Below, piece after piece: positions 56,150-64,000 of a stretch of 64,000 nucleotides of DNA. Below the pieces are notes generated by a model, which was not told where the DNA came from, did not search any database, and was given only the letters and a program-made list of their open reading frames with translations. The position numbers and the translations under genes were made by a program. Each line of letters begins with the position of its first letter. Positions within the stretch are counted from its first letter, which is position 1. The stretch comes from Neoceratodus forsteri (Eukaryota > Chordata > Ceratodontiformes > Ceratodontidae): contig CM028132.1 in the NCBI GenBank assembly GCA_016271365.2, positions 1,188,713,001 to 1,188,777,000 of the forward strand, written 5' to 3'.

Positions 56150-57730
56150 ATATGACCATCAGAGGGTGTGTGTGTGTGTGTGGGGGGTGACCATTAGACA
56201 CCAGGGAAACAAAACAATGGGAACAGCAATTGGAGGGTGGGGGTGCCACTAGACAGTAGAGAAATGGGAAATAAAACCAGGGACAGCAATCAGGTGGGGA
56301 TTGCCAGTAGACACCAGGGAAATAAGGAAAACAATGGGGAACAGCAATCATAGTGTAGGGGGGTGCCACTAGACACCAGGGAAATGAGAAATAAAACCAG
56401 GGCTAGCAATCAGGTGGAGGTTACCAGTAGACACCAGGGAAATGAAGAAAATAATGGGGAACAACAATCACAGTGTGGGGGATGCCACTAGACACCAGGG
56501 AAATGGGAAATAAAACCTGGGATAGCAATCGGAGGGTGGTGGGTGCCACTAGACACCAGGGAAATGGAGAAAACAATGGGGACAGTAATTGGAGGGTGGG
56601 GGTCCACTAGACACCAGGGAAACAGGAAAAACAAATGGGGACAGCAATCAGAAGGTGGGGTGCCACTATACACCAGGGACATGAGAAAAACAATAGGGAC
56701 AGAAATTGGTAGGCTGTGGGTGCTATTAGACAGCAGGGAAACAGGAAATAAAACCGGGGACAGCAATCAGAGGGTGGGGGTTGCCACTAGACACCAGGGA
56801 AATGGGGAAAACAAATGGGGACAGCAATTGGAGGGTGGTGGGTGCCACTGGACACTAGGGAAATGAGGAAAACAATGGGCAAGTAATCTGAAGGTGAGGT
56901 GCCACTAGACACCATGGAAACAGGAAATAAACCTGGGGACAACAATTGGAGGGTGGGGTGCCACTAGACACCAGGGAAATGAGATGAAAAATGGGGACAG
57001 CAATTGGAGAGTGGGATGCCACTAGACACCAGGGAAATGGGGAAACAAACTGCAACAGCAGTCAGAGGGTGGGGGGTGCCACTAGACTCCAGGGAAATGG
57101 GGAAAACAACAGGGGCAACAATCAGAGAAATGGGGAAAACAATGGGGACAGCAATTGGAGGGTGGGGGTGCCACTAGACACCAGGGAAATGGGGAAAACA
57201 ACTGGGGAAACAATCAGAGAAATGGGGAAAACAATGGGGACAGCAGTTGGAGGGTGGAGGGTGCCACTAGAGACACCAGGGAAATGGGGAAAACAAATGG
57301 GGACAGCAATCTGAGGGTGGGTGCCACTAGACACCATAGAAACAGGAAATAAAACTGGGGACAGCAATTGGAGAGTGGGATGCCACTAGACACCAGGGAA
57401 ATGGGAAATAAAACTAGGGATAGCAATTGGAGTGTGGGTGCCACTAGACACCAGGGAAATGGGAAATAAAATTGGGGACAGCAATTGGAGTGTGGGTGCC
57501 ACTAGGCACCAGGGAAATGGGGAAACAAACTGGGACAGCAGTCAGAGGGTGGGGGGGTGCCACTAGACTCCAGGGAAATGGGGAAAACAACAGGGGCAAC
57601 AATCTGAGAAATGGGGAAAACAATGGGGACAGCAATTGGAGGATGGGAGGTTACCACTAGACACCAGGGAAATGGGGAAAACAAATGGGGGACAACAGTT
57701 GGAGGGTGGGGTGTGCCACTAGACACTAAG
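56150..57730 (+). repeat. Minisatellite, about 60-bp units
   Basis: About 25 imperfect copies of a unit containing gtgccactagacaccaggga followed by aatggggaaaacaatgggga and cagcaattggagggtgggg. Unit length varies by about 10 bp. Some units have internal duplications (aatcagagaaatggggaaaa at 57121, 57212 and 57601). The same unit, with aaagacaaa instead of aaatgggg, forms a second array at 63.16-63.92 kb. Confidence 0.95.
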
Positions 57731-58140
57731 GAGAATTTGATTACATATTGGGTGGGTGATCGGGTTGGGGGAAGGACTGCTAGCCACCAGGGAAAATGTT
57801 ATTAGGTAGCAAGCTTGCATTTTGGTTAGGTGTGTCATATCATATACTGTGGTGTTCTGCTATATGAAATACCACTTTATATGACATGGTACACTTAACT
57901 GAAATACAACAACAGGACATAATGGGAGGGTGATCAGGTTGGGGGAGGGACTGCTAGGCACCAAAGAAAACATAACGTATTGGGCAGGTTAATGGGTGGG
58001 AAGAAGGACCACTAGCCATCAGGAAAAAGGTTCTTACATCTCAGGGTTGCTTCTTCCATTATGTGTGTTGTATTATATACTGTGGTGTTCTGCTATACGA
58101 CACAATGATATGACACATATAATGAAATACGACAACAGGA
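57731..58140 (+). repeat. Two copies of a 233-bp unit
   Basis: atactgtggtgttctgctat occurs at about 57844 and 58077. Flanking phrases (gggtgatc.ggttgggggaag, aaatac.acaacaggacat) are also duplicated with the same spacing. Follows the minisatellite. Confidence 0.75.
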
Positions 58141-58568
58141 CATCACACTTTTACAAAAATTCAGTTATCCTTAGAACATTGATTTTTTTAAACTGTGCAT
58201 GCTCACAAACAGAACTTTTTTCTTAAATAATTTTAAAACTACTTAACAGTTGGACCTAAAACCTACAAAAACACATACCCTGGGCCAAACTCTATCAAAT
58301 CTGTAAGTTTCAGGTTTCAAATCCACATAATTTGTAAGGTATTGGGGTGCAAAAAGTCTTAAAAAATGTAGTAAATGGTGATGTTTACATATTTTTCACC
58401 TCTGTAACTTTGCCCTCACTGGACCAATCTACATGAAATGTTTAAGATCAAGTGATCCTGACACAAAGGCTGTGCTTTCTAAATGTTACATAAATTGGTT
58501 GAATGGGGACAAAGTTATTAATGTGCAACAATTGGTGCTTAACATTAAAGTGCTTCCTCAACCCTAAT
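58141..58568 (+). repeat. TR segment
   Basis: Collinear with 53.5-53.94 kb: aactgtgcatgctcacaaac, gggccaaactctatcaaatc, aagtttcaggtttcaaatcc and cattaaagtgcttcctcaac. Cut by a LINE at 58569. Confidence 0.7.
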
Positions 58569-59372
58569 ATAGATTTATTTATTGAAACGTTTAACCAGGA
58601 AGAACATGCTGAGATGACAAAGACTCATTTCCAGATGAGTCCTGGGGAAGAGGGGAGATAGAGATAGCTAAAAGTGAAATAACAATGTAAAACGCAAAAA
58701 TTACATGCAGAATCAAAAGTATTAGGAAAGTAGTAAATGAAGGCAACTAGAAAAGGTAAACACACATAATATATACAGAAAAAGAACAAAACAGTAACAG
58801 CAAGAAATGGGCAAAACTGGAGAGAAGAGGAAGGGTCAAAGGCAGTTGCAATAAGGACGACAAAAGTCAGAGAGAAGAGACTTTAAAGAGGAGGGAGAAG
58901 AGGTAGAATGAATAGAAAGGGGGAGAGAGTACCAACATTTTGGACAGTGGTAAGAAAAAGCTGATTGGCCAACAATTGATTTTCTAGAAGGGATATTAAG
59001 AGGAAGGAGAGAAGAGTTACAAAGAGAGTAGGAGGAAGAGGGAGGAGGGGAAAGAAGGGGTTTAAGATAGGCAGGGAGGGTTCCAAATCAGAATTTGAAC
59101 AGAAAAGAGACTCAATGAGAAAGGCGCCTAGCATCAAGAGAAGGGAGAGACAGAGCTGACCAAAGAGAGCAGTAGTGAGTACGAGAGGGGCAATTTAAAG
59201 CATAGCGAAAGAAAGAAAGAAAGAGAGAGTCCAGTCTGGCAAGGGAGGTTTTAGCGGCACTACTGTAGACTAAGTCACTGTAAATTGGAAGTATCTTTTT
59301 TAGTACAGTTTCTCGGCAGGCAGGGAGTGGAACATTCACTTTGTTCCGGTACAAAGCACCAAACTTAGGGTG
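58569..59372 (-). pseudogene. Rex1/L2-group LINE 3' end
   Basis: 5'-truncated minus-strand LINE. The C-terminal block after RT reads VLKKILPIYSDLVYSSAAKT, SLARLDSLFLSFFRYALNCP and SLWSALSLPSLDARRLSH (59112-59354), continuing in 58883-59137 with NVGTLSPFLFIL. The 3' UTR ends with the complement of attgaaacgtttaaccagga and aga.gactcatttccaga, a tail style of Rex1/Babar-like and related LINEs. It interrupts TR: cctcaaccctaatat lies on one side and gctactgtgcctgtataata on the other, adjacent in the copy at 53.92 kb. Confidence 0.7.
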
Positions 59373-59399
59373 AAGCTACTGTGCCTGTATAATATATTC

Positions 59400-60960
59400 T
59401 GAATATTTATTGCAATAAACAATGTTAATGCACCGGTTAGGGTTCAGCTTAAAGCAACAAAAGTAAGGAAATATGGTGTTAGGGTTTTCAACCCTAACTG
59501 CCCACCTCCCAAAGCAGCAAAAGGACAACCCCACACAAACTACCTCAGACAGTCATCATCAGGTAAGAGAAACAACATACAACTGTTTCCAGATGACACA
59601 AATGCAGTAGCACTGATGTACTACATTTGTGGAGTTGTATCTGCAGCATGCACACCACAAGAAATACACACTCGTCACTACAGATACAAATCCACGGTAC
59701 TCAAATCACAAAGCTGATGCTGTGTGCAGAAGCACAGGCCCCTGCAGTCATAGATACTAATCTACAATAGCCAAATTACAAGAGTTCTTTTGTCTGCAGA
59801 AGCACATGTACCTATGTGACCAGTGCTTCTGTAGCCACAGGTACTCAAGCACACTGTAAGACATACACATACTTAATGAGACTGTGCTTCTGCAGCCACA
59901 GGCTATAAGACATATACACCAATTTCTGACTCCAGAAGCACAGGTGCCACAAATGCATGATACAGTACCAAAATTGCAACACTACTTCTGTCTGCAAAAG
60001 TGTAGGTCCCTGAGAAGCCTGTGCCTTTTCAGCCACAAATGTAAGACATACACACTAACTTCTGGCTTCAGAAAGGGATATTAAGAGGAAGGAAGTGTGG
60101 GACCTGCAGCTATGCAGATGAAAGTACTGTCACAATTTGGGTATAATGGTTTCAGCAGCTAGAAACTCTTTAAGGGGGTAGCATTTTTTTAGTTATGCAG
60201 ATGCATATAGAAAAGCATGCACTAATGGGTCATGCTATCTAGCGAGGTACCTTGTACAGTGTGCATGAGTATAGTGGAGCCAGCCACAATACAATGCAAT
60301 AACTTGCAGTGAATGACACGTCATAAAATACTGCAATAAAGAAAGGCTTAATTGCAACTGAATTACATTGGCCTCAGCAGCATATGGCAGCATTTTTGTG
60401 ATATATTGCAGCATTACTGCATTGCATCCTGGCTGGTACCACTGTACCTTTGGCTGCAGAAGCGCAGGCCCCAAGGAACCTTTCCTCTACCGAAGGTCAG
60501 GCCCCATGGGGCCTGGGCTTCTGCAGCCACACTTACTCATGTATGCAGTATGACATATACACACAGGTCATGACTGGTTCATGAGATCGGATCATAAAAA
60601 GACTGTTTAAAATTTGGGGTCAAAATATTAAACAGCAAAGTTATGAAGGAGTACCCTGTGCTTCTGTATCAGTAGCCACATGGAAGCACAAGGTCTGTGC
60701 TTATGCAGCCACAGACACAAATCAATGAAAGTAGCACATCAGTGCTACTGCAAATGTGTCAGCTGGAAACAGTTGTATGTTGTTTATCTTACCTGATGAT
60801 GCTTTCTGTGGTTGCTTTTGTGGTGTTGTCCTTTTGCTGCTTTATGGGAGTGAAGAGTTAGGGTTAGAAGCCCTAACACTACATTTCTGTACTTTTGTTG
60901 CTTTAAGTTGAACCCTCACTAGTGCATTAACACCGTTTTTTGCAATGAATTTCCTTTCTT
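59400..60960. repeat. FB2 fold-back segment with long loop
   Basis: Left arm (about 59411-59520) with ttaatgcaccggttagggtt; right arm (about 60845-60945) with its complement aaccctcactagtgcattaa. The loop (59.55-60.84 kb) holds about a dozen copies of a short motif around tctgcagaagcacaggcccc or its complement, and a stray PAL fragment at 60569-60647 (ggttcatgagatcggatcat, aatttggggtcaaaatatta). Confidence 0.7.
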
Positions 60961-61500
60961 TTTGAGATAGTGGAATTGCATCCTCATTCATACAGGTCCC
61001 TTTCGGAACTGCACAAACACATCCATCTGCCTGCAGAAGCACAGGCCCCTCCACATCCTGTGCTTTTGTGTAGCTACAGATGCTCCAGGCCATGTGCTAA
61101 GTGAGGAATCCATATGATTACGCTCGGGGTCCTGAGCTTCAATGCAGCTACAGATGCAGACATAGCAGGCCCTTTGGGCCCTGCACTAAAAGTGGAGTTC
61201 ATCACTTCCATGCGGCTACAGATTCAGATGGGCTGGGCCCTGCGCCAATTAAGGAGCCCAACTAGCTGCTAAAGTGTAGTGCCTGAAGGGCCCTGTGCTT
61301 CCATGTGTCCACAGATGCAGACGCACAGGGCCCTCTGGGTGAGACTCATGAAAGAAGAATTTTGGCAGGTGAGAGGAGCAACGGGAGCCCTCACTAAGCC
61401 TACCACTTTGGTTTTTAAGGATGTCCCAAAACCATATTTCAGGGTTGTTTTTGAAAAGCAAACTCCAGAATCAAGCTAAACGGGTTCCATTTAGTTACAT
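60961..61500 (+). repeat. 'aagcacagg' motif repeats and TER-like end
   Basis: Imperfect units of about 60-75 bp with ccctgtgcttc.atg..gc.acagatgcagac at 61010-61330. 61450-61500 resembles TER (gaatcaagctaaacgggttc). No gene. Confidence 0.5.
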
Positions 61501-62040
61501 TCATGTGTTTGTTTTCTTGCAGGGCATCATTTCTATGGGTTTTCAATTTTTTGATAATGGAAACCAAGATGGCGGCCATATGAAAGAATAATTTTTCTCA
61601 TGAAGGCTTATGAAAGATTCTTCTGTTATGAGCCGGTAAGTCTTATTTTGCATTGGGCATATAAATAAAAGACCATACCGAGCATGCTCAGAATGGAAAT
61701 TTCAACTTCTTATTACTTGGAAACCAAGTGATATTTTTTCGCCAAACCAAAAACAGGCAAACAAACAAAAAAGGGGCCTCTTTCTAGGCCAAGCCCCTTC
61801 TACCCTGAAAATTTCAGAACAAAATTCAAAACTGTCTGGGCTGTAGGTGACAGCAAAAAAAGTGGCCCCAAATCCTGATTTTTTTTTACTTCTTGCACTA
61901 TCTGCATCTCAGACTCTAGACAGCCAACCATCAGAAAACTTGCAAAATCAAGAGACCTTGCTCCCCAGCCTGCACATGCAAAATTTCATACAGTTCTTTT
62001 TTTTTTTAAGTTAGTGCTTTTTCTCCCATGGCACACATCC
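61501..62040 (+). repeat. TR-type segment
   Basis: Resembles 6120-6600: ttttttcgccaaacc against ttttttcaccaaacc, ccctgaaaatttcagaacaa, gctgtaggtgacagcaaaaa and cctgcacatgcaaaattt against ctgcacatgccaaatat. Confidence 0.6.
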
Positions 62041-62618
62041 AGCCACTGTCCTTGTACAACCTGGCTCCCATTAGGGCCCTCACCCTGTTGTCCCAGAGGC
62101 AGATCTGGGGCTAAATAAATCAGATTCTTTTATGTCTACAGTGTGAGCCAAAGAATAAACACAAGCTGAAGTAATAATGATAATGTATTACTATACTCAC
62201 ACCAAGCATGTGACAGAGAAAATCACAAAGGAGTTGGTTTCTCACCAGTCCTTAAAGAATGCACAAAGTCTCTGAGAGGAACTGGCTTACAGAAGGTTAT
62301 ATATCATAGATAACACAGAGAATAATGGATGGGTAGGGGGTTGTAACGAGGATTTTGCACACACCCCAAGGTGTGGAATGCCACATAAACTCTGAGAGTG
62401 AAGCTCAAGGGGCTTGCTAAGGCATCCCACACTGAGTGGGGTGTGTGTAAAATCTGAGTTTTGTTCACCTACCCATCCCTTATTTTATATAATTGCTGGG
62501 GGTCATTTTCTCGCGGAACAATTATATAAAATAAAGATTTCCCTCGGGAGCTGCAAACCGGTCGGGTTTCAGTGTGGTCCGAGGCACGAGTGAGCGTAGT
62601 AACATTTCAAGGTATTTG
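62041..62618. mobile_element. Unidentified insertion with two hairpins
   Basis: Lies where TR should pass to PAL. aatggatgggtagggggttg and ttgcacacaccccaaggtgt (62325 on) are inverted at 62420-62485 (gagtggggtgtgtgtaaaat, cacctacccatcc). A second hairpin, ttattttatataattg with caattatataaaataa, spans 62480-62537. No coding region. Family unknown. Confidence 0.45.
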
Positions 62619-62880
62619 CATAAATTTGCCTTGTTTACATATTTGACCCCAAATTTTCAACATAGTCTTCTTATGACCCCACCTCATGACCTCATGAATA
62701 AGGGCAGTGACAATTTTCAAATCTCACCAAGATGGTGATTTTCCCAAGAGACTGTGAAATCACCTTTCAGGCTTGATTTGTGTAATTCCATTGTCATTGA
62801 TCATGAGGTGGGGTCCCAAAAAGGCTGTGTTGAAAATGTGGGCTCAAAATATGCAAAACTGACAAAGTTATGCATCAAAG
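62619..62880. repeat. PAL unit
   Basis: Centre near 62750. Outer landmarks ttgaccccaaattttcaaca and tgttgaaaatgtgggctcaa. Right edge catcaaagttcaaaacccca followed by ttgaaatgcat, the same edge as at 35.7 kb. Confidence 0.85.
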
Positions 62881-62937
62881 TTCAAAACCCCATTGAAATG
62901 CATTGAACTGCACTTACCTTAGTTTCTCATATTGCAG

Positions 62938-63004
62938 TCAGCGGTTCCAGCAGCAAGGCGTGTCTTCGATCGGAGAGTGGATCTTCGCCCTGTGACCTGT
63001 TCAG
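62938..63004 (+). other. MOD module, variant 2 (exon-like)
   Basis: 67 nt between tctcatattgcag and gtaactgaggg. The core is ccagcagcaaggcgtgtctt, then ggagagtggatcttcgccc. Same length as the copy at 35606-35672. The next polypyrimidine-AG (ttcttttttgcag, AG 63104-63105) is about 101 nt downstream and another (tttctttatttcag) ends near 63150. The minus strand carries the donor-like AAGGTAAGTGC just upstream. Confidence 0.65.
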
Positions 63005-63159
63005 GTAACTGAGGGGGGGTGTGTGGGGGTGTATTGGGGGTGTGGGTGGTGGGTGCTGAGTGGGAGATGGGGAGTTAGATTGGTAAGGGATTTTCTTTTT
63101 TGCAGGTTTAAAAAAAAAAAACATTGAGGTGACAGTTTTCTTTATTTCAGTCCAGGACG

Positions 63160-63920
63160 GTGATTGGTGGGTGGGGGTGCCACTAGACATGAGGGAAAGA
63201 CAAACGGATTATGGGGATGATGAGTGAACAGTGGTTGGTGGGGGGGGTGCCACTAGACACCAGAGAAAGAAAAACATATTATGGGAGGGTGGGGTGTGCC
63301 ACTAGATACCAGGGAAAGACAAACATATTATGGGGATGATAATTGGAGGGTGGAGGGTGTCACTAGATACCAGAGAGAGACAAATATATTACAGGGACAG
63401 CAATCAGAGGGTAGGGGGTGCCACTAGACACCAAGGAAATACAAAAAGATTATGGGGACAGCGAGTGAAGGATGGGGGGGTGCCACTAGATACCAGGAAA
63501 AGACAAACATATTACAGGTATGGTGATCAGAGGGTGGAGGGTGCTACTAGACACCAGGGAAAGACAAATACATTATGGGGATGGCATTTGGAGGGTGAGG
63601 GGTACTGCTACCATTAGACACCAGGGAAAGACACATACATTATGGGGATGGCAATTGGAGGGTGGGGGGGTGCTTCTAGACACCAGTGAAAGACAAATAC
63701 AGTATGGGGATGGCAATTGGAGGGTGGGGATGCCACCAGACACCAAGGAAAGACAAATATATTAAAAGGATGGCAATCCAAGGGTGGAAGGTGCTACTAG
63801 ACACCAGGGAAATAATAAATAAATATGGGGATGGTGATCAGATGGTGGGGGAGTGCCACTAGACACCAGAGCAGTGTAACCTATTGAAAGGGACAGCAAA
63901 GGGGGGCACCACTAGACACC
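63160..63920 (+). repeat. Minisatellite, about 60-bp units
   Basis: About 12 copies of a unit with gggtgccactagacaccagg, gaaagacaaacatattatgg and ggatggcaattggagggtgg. Related to, but distinct from, the 56.15-57.73 kb array. Confidence 0.95.
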
Positions 63921-64000
63921 AGTGAAATGGTGGCTCACTGCTCTCACTGTAGTCCATAGCATGCATTCCATCTGTGGCTGCAGAAGTCAAGAAAATCCTG
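63921..64000 (+). repeat. TER segment, start
   Basis: ggctcactgctctcactgta followed by gtccatagca resembles ggctcactgctgtgactgtg followed by gcccacagca at 466-495. It marks the end of the minisatellite and is cut by the window edge. Confidence 0.65.

Noticed and set aside
56150..57730. CRISPR array, because of regular repeats
   Set aside because: The units are contiguous minisatellite copies with no unique spacers, in a eukaryotic repeat setting.
56540..57800. Open frames reading LDTREMGKTMGTAIGG-like repeats (about 107 codons each)
   Set aside because: They follow from a 60-bp unit whose length is a multiple of three. The minus strand is equally open and unit length varies, so a protein is unlikely.
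63330..63765. Open frames in the second minisatellite
   Set aside because: Same reason: repeat-driven, no start context, no domain.

Overview
This 64 kb window looks like intergenic DNA from a large, repeat-rich vertebrate genome. I found no gene that can be assigned to the host. Every coding region I can recognise belongs to a transposable element: CR1 LINEs with an esterase-bearing ORF1, L2-like LINEs, L1/Tx1-like and Rex1-like LINE 3' ends, tRNA-derived SINEs, hAT elements and a PIF/Harbinger element. That mix fits an amphibian (caecilian or salamander), a lungfish or another TE-rich lineage. The sequence alone does not fix the species, and this assignment is inference.

Layout. 1-700: 3' part of a composite repeat described below. 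745-1910: long inverted-repeat element. 2072-5932: CR1 (minus strand) containing an L1/Tx1-like insertion with a 15-bp target duplication. 6120-9059: T-rich repeat and unassigned DNA. 9068-14378: 5.3 kb non-autonomous hAT element holding a composite-repeat block and a CR1 copy; that CR1 is split by a smaller hAT MITE which itself carries an L2 tail. 14379-21600: unassigned DNA, small hairpin elements, inverted CR1 fragments and a large palindrome interrupted by CR1. 21624-24160: L2-like LINE (minus). 24936-27694: decayed hAT transposase (plus). 27695-31440: nothing recognised. 31440-36602: hairpin MITE, then a minus-strand copy of the composite repeat with an L1/Tx1-like 3' end inserted. 36624-44366: Harbinger element with a HARBI1-type nuclease and two different Myb/SANT-type genes. 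44520-64000: LINE and SINE copies, then successive head-to-tail units of the composite repeat, interrupted by a full-length CR1, a SINE and a Rex1-like LINE.

The composite repeat is the most unusual thing here. Its parts recur in one order at several loci and in both orientations: PAL (self-complementary units, about 290 bp each, in tandem), MOD (a 66-71 nt module flanked by splice-like AG and GT signals), GR (G-rich stretch followed by two polypyrimidine-AG motifs), MS (minisatellite), TER (terminal segment), TR (T-rich segment), FB2 (fold-back segment), then PAL again. I know of no described family with this architecture, although I could not search. In the Harbinger element the nuclease would act with Myb/SANT DNA-binding partners; the nuclease and the second Myb gene are broken in this copy, while the first Myb gene reads through intact with one intron.
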